Positions 30,998 through 40,235 are shown, numbered from the stretch's first letter. The stretch: DNA of 43,638 nucleotides from Clostridiales bacterium UBA1777 (GCA_002315275.1 DCGN01000105.1:1-43638), one strand, 5' to 3'. Notes: generated by a model from the letters alone, not told the origin. Translations and numbers: made by a program.

Positions 30998-32094
30998 AAA
31001 AGGATCTCAGCAAATATTACCGCTTAAGAAATATGAGCGCGTTCCGACGCGCCATGCTCGAGAAGAAGCACGTTACCGTCGGCTTCATCGGCGGCTCGAT
31101 AACCGATCCGCGCGGAAGAGAGCGTTGGAGCGAGTTTCTGATAAGCCGGATAGTGGCCGATTATCCCGACGTCACGGTTGACGTTGAAAATACCGCTATA
31201 GGCGCAACGGGCTCGGACTATGCCGTTTTGCGTGCCGAGCAGGATATAATCTGCCGCGGCTGCGACATCGTGTTCGTCGAGTACGCTGTCAACGACAACA
31301 AGATCGAAACACCCATCAGAAACGCAAGCCGCGAGGGTCTTATCCGTAAGCTCCTCAAGGGAACAGATGCGGACATCGTTATAACCTACACCTACTGCGC
31401 AGAGATGCTCGAGCCTATGCTCCGCGGCGAGATGGCGCAGTCTGTCGCTGAGTTTGAGGCCATTGCCGAGCATTACGGCATAAGCTCCGTTTTCATGGCG
31501 AACAACGCGCTTGACGAGTGCCTGCGCGGAACTCTCCGCTGGGAGGAGTGGCTTCCGGACGGGCTGCATCCCGCAAATACCGGCAGCAGATTCTATGCCG
31601 ACCCCGTATATGCGCTGCTCGAAAAGACGCTCGAGGATGAAAACGGCAAAGCCGCTGCGAGAGACACGGCGCCCATGTTCGCAGACAACTGGGAGCGCGA
31701 GGAGACGGTTGACCTGTCCGAGATTGAGCGCATCGGCTACTGGAGACTGTACCGCAATCTGGACAGACCGCTCGTACAGCGCGTGCTGTCCACCACCTGC
31801 GTCGGCTCACGCGCAAAGCTTGCCTTTGAGGGCACCGGACTTGTCCTCACGATAAGCTACGGCTGGATGGCCGCGGACTACCGCTGGAGACTTGACGGCG
31901 GCGAGTGGCAGATTGAAGAATACGACCGTCCGTGGTGGATGGATGACCATACTTGGCTCAAGACGAAGACGCTTGCAGCGGGGCTTGAAAGCTCAAGTCA
32001 CACGGTCGAATTCGAGGTGCTTCCGCCGAAGGCGGACGATAAGCACAAGGGCACGGCATTTGAAATTATCGCCGTCGGCATACTGAAAGATTGA
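30994..32094 (+). CDS. SGNH/GDSL hydrolase family protein with C-terminal beta domain
   Basis: A 366-residue esterase-like protein. The ATG at 30994 overlaps the upstream stop as ATGA and is preferred over an ATG six codons earlier. SGNH blocks are Ser35 in GFIGGSITD, the Asn block in VEYAVNDN near residue 97, and the catalytic Asp189/His192 in PDGLHPAN. These enzymes often remove acetyl or other acyl groups from sugars. After about residue 235 comes a beta-rich domain (LAFEGTGLVLTISYGW), reminiscent of the jelly-roll found N-terminally in CE2 esterases but here at the C-terminus. No signal peptide is present. It probably de-esterifies imported oligosaccharides between the two flanking glycosidases. 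Confidence 0.85.
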   Translation: MKKDLSKYYRLRNMSAFRRAMLEKKHVTVGFIGGSITDPRGRERWSEFLISRIVADYPDVTVDVENTAIGATGSDYAVLRAEQDIICRGCDIVFVEYAVNDNKIETPIRNASREGLIRKLLKGTDADIVITYTYCAEMLEPMLRGEMAQSVAEFEAIAEHYGISSVFMANNALDECLRGTLRWEEWLPDGLHPANTGSRFYADPVYALLEKTLEDENGKAAARDTAPMFADNWEREETVDLSEIERIGYWRLYRNLDRPLVQRVLSTTCVGSRAKLAFEGTGLVLTISYGWMAADYRWRLDGGEWQIEEYDRPWWMDDHTWLKTKTLAAGLESSSHTVEFEVLPPKADDKHKGTAFEIIAVGILKD

Positions 32095-32110
32095 TTTTTG
32101 AGAGGCAGAT

Positions 32111-35089
32111 ATGAAACTTCATCACGAAAACGAATTGATAGCACGCTCCCTTCAGTACCATGAGAAGACAGTCGTTCTTCTCACGGACGAGAGACCCGGC
32201 TTTGACAGAGACAGCGCGATAGAGCTCGGCCGTTTCCTACAGGAAAACGACTACTATGTATATGAATGCACGGCAAAGGAATTTGAGAGCAAGAACCTTG
32301 CCCTTCTCGGCAGTATGCTCGTTATTCCTCACGCACAGTCGGTTCCCGCGGAGTTTGCGCAGGCCATGAAGCATTTTTGGCTGCAGGGCGGGCAGGTACT
32401 CGTGCTCGGCGGCCCGCTGTTCAACGACCTTATCGAGGAAGAAAACGGCGTATACGTCAAGAAGGAGCTTCCCCACGGTGTGCTTGATGCACAGCACAGC
32501 GGCAAGACCGGCGATATCGTTATCGAAGGCCTCATCCCTACTCACAAGGTCTACATCGAGCAGAACGTCACCGATCTTATGACCGAAAAGCAGCCCGTTT
32601 CCGATGCAAGCATAAAGCTCAGCGCACCCACGTCCGTCGTATGCCCCGTCGCAAGACCGTACGGTATCGGCTACGGCATGGAGCACAAGAGCCGCTTCCT
32701 GCCCATCGTTGAGGTCATGGCGGAGAGCATGAGAGCACAGGGCAGACGCGGCGCGGCGGCCTTCATTATGCTCAACGATACGCGCGGCCATCTGCGCTTT
32801 ACGAACGGCTCGCGCCCGGGCTCCGTCAGCTCCACCACTATGGGCTCGGCCATCGGCTGCATCGGCATCCGCGAGCAGAAGCTTATGGCTGTTGAAGGCA
32901 TGCCCAAGCTCATCCTTGACATGGTCAACACAATGATGCGCGGCCTCTATCTCTATGAGGCAGGCGCGACGAAGTATGTCTGTTCTCCGAATGAGAGGGC
33001 TGCCCTCGGCGCGAAGATACTCAACACCACGCAGGACTTCCTCAACGTCACAGTAAGATTCTCCGTGAAAAAGGGCGGGGAGACGCTCGTGACGGAGGAA
33101 AAGCAGGTCTTCGTCATGCCGCGCACCTACACAGAGTGCACTTCGGAAGCGGTTCTCGGCGGCGAGGGCGACTATACCGTTGAGACGGAGCTTATTTGCG
33201 GCGGCAAGGTCATTGATGAGATCAGGCAGGAGCTTTTTGCTCATATTTACAGACCCGGCAAGCCGGACGAGTACGTCCGCGTGAACGGCAGAGACTTCAC
33301 TCTTGCGGGCAAGCAATGGAATATGTTCGGCATAAGCTATTGGCCGCTGTTCTTCCCGAGCTATGACCGCGAGGATTACTGGATGGGCTGGCTCGACAAG
33401 GGCAGCTACGATCCCGTTGAGGTGGAGCGCGACCTCGGCCTCCTTGAGGCCATGGGCATCAACTGCCTCTTCACAAGACTTGACGGCAATATCTTCGGCC
33501 GCTCGATAGAGCAGCTCAAGGACTTCATGCTACGCATGGAGCGCCACAATATGAAGCTCTCCCTCAGCTATGCCAACGCCACGAACCCCCTGCACTATTA
33601 CCCCGAGGCATTCCGCAAGCTGATGGACGAGGCCTGCCTCCACGAAAACCCCACGCTCTTCGGCCATGACATCTCCTGGGAGACCGGCCATCAGTTTTTC
33701 ATGGAAAACTATCTCCCGCAGTGGCGTGACGGTTGGGTGAAGTGGATAGAGGAGCGCTACGGCTCTGTCGAAAACGCGGAGAAGGATTGGGGCGTTTCCG
33801 TCGACCGCAGCGATGACGGCAGGATTATTACGCCTCCCAAGCCTCAGCTTGAGTTTGACGGCGAGTGGAGGATCAAGATCTGCGCCTTCCGCCGTTATAT
33901 GGACGATTATCTCAGCCGCATATGGAACGATGCCGTCAGCGACATCAGAAGCGTTGACCCGAACCATATCGTCGGCTTCCGCATGGGATGCTTCTACAAG
34001 GACGCGGGCCCGATACTCACGGCGACCAATAAGCACATCGACTACAGCAGCCTTGAGGGCTATTCCTTCATGGAGGATGAGGACGGCAGATTTGCCTCTC
34101 AGTGCGTCACGAAGGTGTCTCAGATGCTCACGCGCGGAAAGCCCGTCGTGTGGGTCGAATACGGCAACAACCTTATCGGCTCCTCCGGCAACTCCGCATG
34201 GTCGGCGCTCATGTGGGAGCGCGAAACGCTCACGCCGCCCGCATACAGATATGACGATCAAACCAAGTACTATGAGCAGTTTTTCAGAATGTTCAAGGCC
34301 TGCGATATAGCCGGCAGCGTTCCCTGGTGGTTCGCAGGCGGGTTCAGGCGTGTCGAATGCTCTGACTGCGGCTTGATCAACCCCGACGGGACGCTCCGCC
34401 CGGTTGCAAAGTCCTATGTGAAGCTCGGCAGGGAGTGGCTTCTCCCTGAGAGAACTCACAAACAGCCCGATGAGATCGTCAGCTATGATCCCGATATACA
34501 CAGCGGCGGCTGGGGCAAGTTCTATCTCGGCTCCGGCCCGATAGACCGCAACGAGAACAGCTGGGCAGCCGCGGAGGGCCGCGTTATCCCCGGCGTTCCA
34601 GAGTACGGCATCGGCGTTCACGCCTGCCGCAAGGCCGAGGAGGAGGGCAAGGAGCTTGCCTTCACAACGCCCGGCTTCGGCACCACCTCTGCAGATACTC
34701 CGCTCATAGCTGTCGGCAATGTGCCCTATAACGGCACGAACCCGATAAAGTATCTGGACGGCGAGTTCAACTTTGTCGAGATAAACGGCGTAACCGTTAA
34801 AAACGGCGGAGAGGTTGCGCTCAACGGCAAGGCCGACATCCGCGCCAGCATGGGCAACCTCCGCGAGGCGACATGGCTCGCGGGAGACGGCATGGGCGCG
34901 GTCGTGCTCGAAATGCGCCGTAACGGAAAGGTAATTGCAGAGCTTGCGCTTGAAAAGGACACCGAATACCTCAAGGACGGTATATTCTCCGCAAACGGAA
35001 TAGACCTTCCCGCGGGCATTACCGAGCTTCAGCTTGCAGCAAAAGGCCGCTGCGTGTTCGGCGAGCGCCGGACGATAGTAACCAGATAA
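32111..35089 (+). CDS. Large clan GH-A glycoside hydrolase (beta-galactosidase-like), family uncertain
   Basis: A 992-residue cytoplasmic protein. Residues ~1-250 resemble a glutamine-amidotransferase/ThuA-like Rossmann domain (VLLTDERPGFDRD, then QVLVLGGPLFNDL). Residues ~300-385 are a beta-sandwich. A (beta/alpha)8 barrel runs from ~390 to ~780 with WNMFGISYWPLFFPS at its entry, probable acid/base Glu524 in HDISWETGHQF and probable nucleophile Glu683 in PVVWVEYGNN. A C-terminal beta-sandwich ends the protein. The order amidotransferase-like domain, then barrel, is the reverse of GH42, where the trimerisation domain follows the barrel. The fold class is supported; the exact family and substrate are not. 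Confidence 0.72.
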   Translation: MKLHHENELIARSLQYHEKTVVLLTDERPGFDRDSAIELGRFLQENDYYVYECTAKEFESKNLALLGSMLVIPHAQSVPAEFAQAMKHFWLQGGQVLVLGGPLFNDLIEEENGVYVKKELPHGVLDAQHSGKTGDIVIEGLIPTHKVYIEQNVTDLMTEKQPVSDASIKLSAPTSVVCPVARPYGIGYGMEHKSRFLPIVEVMAESMRAQGRRGAAAFIMLNDTRGHLRFTNGSRPGSVSSTTMGSAIGCIGIREQKLMAVEGMPKLILDMVNTMMRGLYLYEAGATKYVCSPNERAALGAKILNTTQDFLNVTVRFSVKKGGETLVTEEKQVFVMPRTYTECTSEAVLGGEGDYTVETELICGGKVIDEIRQELFAHIYRPGKPDEYVRVNGRDFTLAGKQWNMFGISYWPLFFPSYDREDYWMGWLDKGSYDPVEVERDLGLLEAMGINCLFTRLDGNIFGRSIEQLKDFMLRMERHNMKLSLSYANATNPLHYYPEAFRKLMDEACLHENPTLFGHDISWETGHQFFMENYLPQWRDGWVKWIEERYGSVENAEKDWGVSVDRSDDGRIITPPKPQLEFDGEWRIKICAFRRYMDDYLSRIWNDAVSDIRSVDPNHIVGFRMGCFYKDAGPILTATNKHIDYSSLEGYSFMEDEDGRFASQCVTKVSQMLTRGKPVVWVEYGNNLIGSSGNSAWSALMWERETLTPPAYRYDDQTKYYEQFFRMFKACDIAGSVPWWFAGGFRRVECSDCGLINPDGTLRPVAKSYVKLGREWLLPERTHKQPDEIVSYDPDIHSGGWGKFYLGSGPIDRNENSWAAAEGRVIPGVPEYGIGVHACRKAEEEGKELAFTTPGFGTTSADTPLIAVGNVPYNGTNPIKYLDGEFNFVEINGVTVKNGGEVALNGKADIRASMGNLREATWLAGDGMGAVVLEMRRNGKVIAELALEKDTEYLKDGIFSANGIDLPAGITELQLAAKGRCVFGERRTIVTR

Positions 35090-35114
35090 TTTATCATTAT
35101 TGTGGAGCACAATT

Positions 35115-35140
35115 GGGCAGATGTCAAAGACAGTCTGCCC
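35115..35140 (+). other. Hairpin in the gap before the MATE gene
   Basis: GGGCAGATGTC (35115-35125) can pair with GACAGTCTGCCC (35129-35140) with one bulged G and a 3-nt loop. No U-tract follows, so it is more likely an RNA-stability or processing element than a terminator. Confidence 0.5.
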
Positions 35141-35165
35141 TATAGTGCCGTAAGAAGGCGAAATA

Positions 35166-36578
35166 ATGAACTTACGCGACCGGGCATCATGCAAAGCTTT
35201 CAAACCGTTCGGTTTTAATTTTTCGGATTTTTCGGTCACTACCTCAATAGGCACGGTGACACTTCTCTCGCTGGCGATACCCATTTTCCTTGAAGTTCTG
35301 ATGAACAATCTGCTCGGCACGGTAAATACGGCGGTGCTGAGCAACTACAGCGAACAGGCAGCCGCAGCTGTCGGCACGGCGAATACCGTTCTGAGCGTCA
35401 TAACCGTGCTCGTAGGCGCGATAGCGGGAGGAAGCTCCGCCGTTATCAGCAATTATATCGGCGCCGAAAATCTCAGAGCCGCGAGAAAAGCCACGTTTAC
35501 AATATTCGCGCTCGCAATAACGATGACGGCCGTTTTCTCCGCCGTGCTCCTTGCCGCGGAGGACGGGATACTCACCTTCATGAATCTGGAGGGGGGACTT
35601 CTTGAGGATGCGAGGATATATTTCCGCTTCCGCGTGATCGTACTTCCGTTGACGGGGCTTATATCAGTCAGCAACGGTGTTATGCGCTGCTACGGCTATC
35701 CCAAGTATACTATTATCACCGGCGTCGTCATGAACATAATGAACCTGCTTTTGAATCTGTTCGTCACGCGTCTGCCGCAGTATTCTCCAGTCATCGGTGT
35801 AGAGGGCGTCTCCTGCTCTTACGTTATCAGCCAGGTGATCGGCTTCGCGTGCGCGCTGAGCTTTATCCGCCTTGTGAAGATCAAAACCGAGCGTCCCGAA
35901 AGCATGAAGGAGTTCTTCAGAATATCGGGCAAGATTCTCGGTATAGGCATTCCGACAGGCTGCTCCGCGCTGTCATATAACCTCTCGCTCACGATAACAA
36001 CGTCGTTCGTCGCCCTGCTCGGTGACTATGCGCTCTCGGCAAAGATATATTTCACAAATATTCTCAACTATGTCTTCCTCGTCAGCATGACGTTCGGGCA
36101 GGCAAACCAGCTCCTCGTCGGCAGACTGTGCGGCATGGAGGAATACGACCGTGCAAACGAGTTTAATAGGAATCTCGTCAAGTTCACCGTTGTAGTAAAC
36201 ATGGTGCTGTCGCTCACGGTGCTGCTGCTTCGAGTACCGCTGCTGCATGTCTTCACGCATGACGGGCAGATAATCTCACTCGCGCTCGGCGTTATGCTCG
36301 TGGACATTATCACGGAGCAGAGCCGTGCTGTCAGCCAGGTATACGAATACGCGCTCAAGGGAGCGGGGGACGTTTTGTTTACGCTCATCGTCGTCATCAT
36401 TTCCGGATGGGTGTGCGGCGTCGGCCTTTCGTACGTGTTCACGATAGTGTGCGGCTTCGGCATAAAGGGCATATGGATGGGCATTGCGGCCGATGAGACC
36501 GTTCGCGCCATTTCGACTTACTGCCGCTGGCGCACGGGAAAATGGAGAATTACAAGCAAAAATATAAGGAGGAACTGA
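35166..36578 (+). CDS. MATE family efflux transporter
   Basis: A 470-residue polytopic membrane protein of the MATE/NorM family, about twelve hydrophobic segments and normal length. Family features include the early SLAIPIFLEVLMNNLLGTVNTAVLS helix, the AGGSSAVISNYIGAENLRAARK region and FGQANQLLVGRLCG in the second half. Such carriers export organic cations or other small molecules with Na+ or H+; in sugar clusters they may remove toxic by-products or aglycones. The first ~30 residues form a polar leader. The dehydrogenase gene begins just after its stop codon. Confidence 0.9.
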   Translation: MNLRDRASCKAFKPFGFNFSDFSVTTSIGTVTLLSLAIPIFLEVLMNNLLGTVNTAVLSNYSEQAAAAVGTANTVLSVITVLVGAIAGGSSAVISNYIGAENLRAARKATFTIFALAITMTAVFSAVLLAAEDGILTFMNLEGGLLEDARIYFRFRVIVLPLTGLISVSNGVMRCYGYPKYTIITGVVMNIMNLLLNLFVTRLPQYSPVIGVEGVSCSYVISQVIGFACALSFIRLVKIKTERPESMKEFFRISGKILGIGIPTGCSALSYNLSLTITTSFVALLGDYALSAKIYFTNILNYVFLVSMTFGQANQLLVGRLCGMEEYDRANEFNRNLVKFTVVVNMVLSLTVLLLRVPLLHVFTHDGQIISLALGVMLVDIITEQSRAVSQVYEYALKGAGDVLFTLIVVIISGWVCGVGLSYVFTIVCGFGIKGIWMGIAADETVRAISTYCRWRTGKWRITSKNIRRN

Positions 36579-36579
36579 T

Positions 36580-37605
36580 ATGAAAGCAAAACAGATAGTT
36601 TTCACCGAGATCAACAAGGCGGAGCTGCTGGAGGTCGAGTGCAAAGACCCCGGCCCGCATGACGTTATTGTCAAGATGGCATATACAACTATCAGTCAGG
36701 GCACCGAGAGAGCAAATATCTCCGGAGACCTCGATGTTGCGGCTTTTTCTCCCCGCCCGAGCGAAACGCCTATCTTCCCGCGCTACGGCGGGTACAGCGA
36801 CGCAGGAACCGTAGTTGCTGTCGGCAGCGAGGTTACGGAGTTCAAGATCGGTGACCGCGTTGCAGGCTGGTGGGGCTTCCACAAGAACTACTGTGAGTTC
36901 CCCGACACAAACCTCGTTCATGTTGACGATGCAGTTCCGCTTAACGCCGCGTCCGTTGCGCATATTGCGTGCTTTCCGATGGCGGCCATCCGCAAGACAA
37001 GGATAGAGATAGGCGAGAGCGCTATAGTCATGGGACTCGGCATCCTCGGCATCCTTGCCATCAAGGAGCTCAAGGCGGCGGGAGCAGTGCCCATCATTGC
37101 CGCGGCCCGCACGAAGGAGCACAGAGATTTCGCGCTTGCTCAGGGCGCTGACTACGCCTTCAACCCGAACGATGATGATTTCGTTGAAAACGTAAAGTCC
37201 GTTACAAACGGCGGAGCACATGTTGCCATAGAGGTAACGGGCTCGGGTCAGGCGCTTGACAGAGTACTTGATGTTATCCGCCCGAAGGGCAGAGTTGCCC
37301 TCCTCGGCTGCACGAGAAATAAAGACTTCACTATTGACTATTACAGAAAGGTCCACGGCCCCGGCGTAGCTCTCATCGGTGCGCATACCGCCGCAAGACC
37401 GGCTGTTGATTCTTACCCCGGCTTCTGGACTGTCCGCGATGAGATGAACGCCATCCTCAACCTGCAAAAGGGAGGCAGGCTCGATCTTCAGAGCCTCGTC
37501 ACGGAGGTTCACTCCCCGAATGAAGCGCCAGAGGTGTATCACCGCATGCTCACGGAGAAGCTCTTCCCGGTGGGAGTGCAGTTCGACTGGTCAAAGCTTG
37601 AGTAA
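36580..37605 (+). CDS. Zinc-type alcohol dehydrogenase-like (medium-chain) oxidoreductase
   Basis: A 341-residue medium-chain dehydrogenase. The cofactor domain has VMGLGILGILAIKELKAAGA near residue 155; the N-terminal GroES-like domain contains ISQGTERANISGD and YGGYSDAGTVVAVGSEVTEFKIGDRV. The usual catalytic-zinc Cys (CGTD) is replaced by Gln-Gly-Thr-Glu, as in a subfamily found beside Gfo/Idh proteins, so zinc catalysis is doubtful. The structural-zinc Cys cluster is also absent. It may oxidise or reduce a sugar alcohol or a keto-sugar with NAD(P). It is the last gene of the long rightward operon, before a perfect terminator. Confidence 0.86.
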   Translation: MKAKQIVFTEINKAELLEVECKDPGPHDVIVKMAYTTISQGTERANISGDLDVAAFSPRPSETPIFPRYGGYSDAGTVVAVGSEVTEFKIGDRVAGWWGFHKNYCEFPDTNLVHVDDAVPLNAASVAHIACFPMAAIRKTRIEIGESAIVMGLGILGILAIKELKAAGAVPIIAAARTKEHRDFALAQGADYAFNPNDDDFVENVKSVTNGGAHVAIEVTGSGQALDRVLDVIRPKGRVALLGCTRNKDFTIDYYRKVHGPGVALIGAHTAARPAVDSYPGFWTVRDEMNAILNLQKGGRLDLQSLVTEVHSPNEAPEVYHRMLTEKLFPVGVQFDWSKLE

Positions 37606-37609
37606 GACA

Positions 37610-37640
37610 AAACACGCGGAAAAAGCTTTTCCGCGTGTTT
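37610..37640. terminator. Bidirectional perfect-stem terminator
   Basis: AAACACGCGGAAAA (37610-37623) pairs with TTTTCCGCGTGTTT (37627-37640): 14 perfect pairs with a 3-nt loop. It separates the convergent dehydrogenase and RpiR genes and can act in both directions. Confidence 0.9.
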
Positions 37641-37642
37641 CT

Positions 37643-38488
37643 TTATCTTATTTCAGAGAGGAACTGTGACGAAGCATCGACCTTTTCCCGGCAAAGCTCG
37701 TAATTTGTCGAATAGTATGCCATAAAAAGCGCATCGAGCATTGCAAGCTGACTTACGCGGGAGGTGAGGGCGATCTTGTGAAGCGGACTTTCCCTTGTCT
37801 GCGTGCAGAGCACGGCATCTGCGTTCCTCCCGACAGCGCTGTCGGGGAAGGTCGTTACTGCGAGGGAGGCAAACCCGAGACGCTTTGCAAGCTTAAGAAT
37901 GTTTACCGCGGCTGAAGTTTCGCCCGAGTGAGAAACCGCGATGACCGCGTCTCCCTTTTCGAAGCCTGACAGTATCGCGGCGGCGCTGTCCGCGCTGTCT
38001 GCCGCAAACGTTGTCTTGCCGACTTTTCGGAGCTTTATCGCCGTGTCGGTGCAGGCAACATACGAGGTGCTGCAGCCGAAGAGCAAAAGGCGCTTTGCGT
38101 TCGCTATCATATTCGCTCCCGCCTCAAGCGCGGAATAATCAAGCTGCTCTATCGTGGCGAGGATGGAATCCATCTCTGCGCGGAGGACCTTTTCAACTGC
38201 GTTTTTCACATTGCCGGGCTCGCCGTTTTCAAGGTCGAGAAAGAGATCGTTACGGATCGGGCGGCTTTGCGCAAGCTGCAGCCGGAGCTCCTTATATCCT
38301 GCGAAGCCCAACTTCTTCGCCAGCCTCACCGGAACAGCGGGACTCACCCCGCAGGCATCGGAAAGCTCATATACGCTCAGGCCGATAGACGCGTCAAAAT
38401 GGCTGAGCAGATGATCGGCCACGGTTTTTTCGTTTTTCGACAATTTTGCGTAGTTTGATGTTATGATCTGAACAGAATCAGGACTCAT
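37643..38488 (-). CDS. MurR/RpiR family transcriptional regulator
   Basis: A 281-residue repressor-type regulator: an N-terminal helix-turn-helix (VYELSDACGVSPAVPVRLAKKLGF, near residues 35-60) and a C-terminal SIS sugar-phosphate-binding domain (LLFGCSTSYVACTDTAIKL, then VIAVSHSGETSAAVNILKLA). Members sense sugar phosphates such as MurNAc 6-phosphate. It is divergent from a kinase-nanE-murQ operon with 132 bp between, so control of that operon by an amino-sugar phosphate is very likely. A GAGGG site precedes the ATG. Confidence 0.93.
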   Translation of the reverse strand: MSPDSVQIITSNYAKLSKNEKTVADHLLSHFDASIGLSVYELSDACGVSPAVPVRLAKKLGFAGYKELRLQLAQSRPIRNDLFLDLENGEPGNVKNAVEKVLRAEMDSILATIEQLDYSALEAGANMIANAKRLLLFGCSTSYVACTDTAIKLRKVGKTTFAADSADSAAAILSGFEKGDAVIAVSHSGETSAAVNILKLAKRLGFASLAVTTFPDSAVGRNADAVLCTQTRESPLHKIALTSRVSQLAMLDALFMAYYSTNYELCREKVDASSQFLSEIR

Positions 38489-38517
38489 GGTGCTGCCCTC
38501 GCTTGCCGTTTTTTATT

Positions 38518-38587
38518 ATAATACCATTCACAAACGGCGATTTCAATAGCACCGGGGCTTGACTTTGAAATTTTGCTGCGATAAAAT
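38518..38587. promoter_or_regulatory. Divergent promoters between rpiR-like and kinase genes
   Basis: Rightward: TTGACT (38559-38564) and TAAAAT (38582-38587) with 17 nt. Leftward: TTGAAA (38546-38541) and TATTAT (38523-38518) with 17 nt. The inverted sequences ATTTCAA (38540-38546) and TTGAAAT (38565-38571) lie over or beside the two -35 regions and may form the regulator's operator. Confidence 0.65.
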
Positions 38588-38620
38588 AATTATCATGAAA
38601 TAATGCTACAGGAGGGCAAC

Positions 38621-39538
38621 ATGCCATACTGTCTTGCAATTGACTCCGGAGGGAGCAAAACCGATATAATATGCTTTGATAAGCACGGCTTTTCCGAAAC
38701 TGTCAGTATAAAGGGGCTGGGGATATCCTTTGAGTCGGACGAGGATCTGCCGGAGCTGAGGGAGGCTGTCTCCGCGCTTGCGGCGAAGTACGATATCCGC
38801 TCTGCGGTAGTAAATCTCGGCGGCAAAAACAAGCGGCAGTTTTATAACTGCATCAAGAGCTGCCTCGGCGATGCTCCCGTATCCGTGTACAGAGAGTCCG
38901 AGGGTGAGGCCGCGCTCGCGTTCGGCGAGGAGAGCGGCGCGTCTATAGTTCTCATGGCCGGAACGGGAACCATAACCGCAGGTCAGGCACCCGACGGAAG
39001 GCGCATCATCGGCGGCGGATGGGGCATGAACATAGGCGACGGCGGCAGCGGATACGATATCGGCTTGAATGCCGTCAGGGCGGCGCTCATTGCACTTGAC
39101 AGGAACGAACCGCTGACTCCGCTTCAGAAAGAGATAACCGGGCTTAATGCGCCTATATGTGCCGACGGTGACGTAACTGCCATATGCAAGACGAGGGACG
39201 ATGTCCGCTCGCGCCTTTTCCCGATAGAGCGAAAGAAAATCGCCGCGATTTCAAAGTCGGTCGCACGCCACTGTGAGAGCGGCGAGGAAGATGCTCTTCG
39301 CATAATGGCCGAGGCGGGTGAAAAAATGGCCGAGTTAGTGGCGGACGGTCTAAAGAAGCTGCCGGGAGCAAAGCCGGTCGTAGGAGTAGTCGGCGGGCTG
39401 GTAGGCTGCGCGGAATACTGGAAGAGCGCGTTTGAAAAGAAAATAAAAGCGAGCTTTTCCGATGCGGAGACCGTGTATATGAGGGACGGCCTTATCCGCG
39501 GCGTAAAGCTTCTGGCAGAAAAGCAGATTGGAGAATAA
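38621..39538 (+). CDS. BadF/BadG-type N-acetyl-amino-sugar kinase
   Basis: A 305-residue kinase of the ASKHA fold related to N-acetylglucosamine kinase and Clostridium MurK. The ATG at 38621 has AGGAGG 5 nt upstream; an earlier in-frame ATG lies before this site and is rejected. Phosphate motifs are LAIDSGGSKTD at the N-terminus, VLMAGTGTITAGQ near residue 110 and GGWGMNIGDGGSGYDIG near residue 130. It would phosphorylate GlcNAc, MurNAc or ManNAc at C6, supplying the NanE or MurQ enzymes encoded next. Which amino sugar is preferred cannot be told. Confidence 0.88.
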   Translation: MPYCLAIDSGGSKTDIICFDKHGFSETVSIKGLGISFESDEDLPELREAVSALAAKYDIRSAVVNLGGKNKRQFYNCIKSCLGDAPVSVYRESEGEAALAFGEESGASIVLMAGTGTITAGQAPDGRRIIGGGWGMNIGDGGSGYDIGLNAVRAALIALDRNEPLTPLQKEITGLNAPICADGDVTAICKTRDDVRSRLFPIERKKIAAISKSVARHCESGEEDALRIMAEAGEKMAELVADGLKKLPGAKPVVGVVGGLVGCAEYWKSAFEKKIKASFSDAETVYMRDGLIRGVKLLAEKQIGE

Positions 39539-39539
39539 G

Positions 39540-40235
39540 ATGGAATTTCCGAGAGGTTTGATAGTTTCAAGTCAAGCGCTGGCGGGCAACCCGATGCTCG
39601 ATCCGGAAAAGCTTGCGTCTATGGCACACGCCGCCGCGATCGGAGGAGCATCCGCTCTTCGCGTTAACGGCGCAGAGGTGGTGTCGCTCCTTTCAAAGCG
39701 CGTGGACGTGCCGATAATCGGCATAAACAAGGTCAAGGATGACACGGGAAGAACTGTTATCACGCCGACCTTTGAGCTTGCAAAGGAGGTCGTTGACGCG
39801 GGCGCGTCCATCGTTGCGCTTGACGCGACGTTCTATCCGTCCAATGCGAAAAAAAGCTCCCTCAAGGAGCTTATAGCAAGGCTTCACGGTGAGCTCGGCG
39901 TGCTCGTCATGGGCGATATCAGCACTCCGGACGAGGCTGAAGCCGCCGCCGAGGCGGGCGCGGATGCCGTTTCCACAACGCTTGCGGGCTACGTTCCCGG
40001 TGCACTCCATACTCAGGAGGAGCTTTACACGCCAAACTATGCGATGATAGAGGAGATAGCCTCGCGCAAGCTGTCGACCGCGCTTGTTGCGGAAGGGCGC
40101 TTCTGGAGTCCCGAGGATGTTGTAAAGGGACTCAGGCTCGGTGCACAGGCCGTCGTTATCGGCAAGGCCATTACAAACCCGATGGCTATCACAAAATATT
40201 TCGTTCAGAAGATTGCGGAGGGCATGGCATTATGA
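39540..40235 (+). CDS. nanE: N-acetylmannosamine-6-phosphate 2-epimerase
   Basis: A 231-residue TIM-barrel epimerase converting ManNAc 6-phosphate to GlcNAc 6-phosphate. The ATG at 39540, just after the kinase stop and with GGAG upstream, is chosen over one 12 nt earlier. Recognisable segments are GASALRVNG, PIIGINKVK with the catalytic Lys, ALDATFYPS, LVMGDISTPDEAEAAAEAGADAVSTTLAGY and VAEGRFWSPEDV. The length is usual. The stop overlaps the start of murQ (ATGA). It points to ManNAc or sialic-acid-derived sugar use, although no NanA lyase is present here. Confidence 0.93.
   Translation: MEFPRGLIVSSQALAGNPMLDPEKLASMAHAAAIGGASALRVNGAEVVSLLSKRVDVPIIGINKVKDDTGRTVITPTFELAKEVVDAGASIVALDATFYPSNAKKSSLKELIARLHGELGVLVMGDISTPDEAEAAAEAGADAVSTTLAGYVPGALHTQEELYTPNYAMIEEIASRKLSTALVAEGRFWSPEDVVKGLRLGAQAVVIGKAITNPMAITKYFVQKIAEGMAL

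Noticed and set aside
33530..35344. 604-codon open frame on the - strand
   Set aside because: It is antisense to the large GH-A gene and the MATE start, has no ribosome binding site or recognisable motifs, and arises from GC-rich codon bias.
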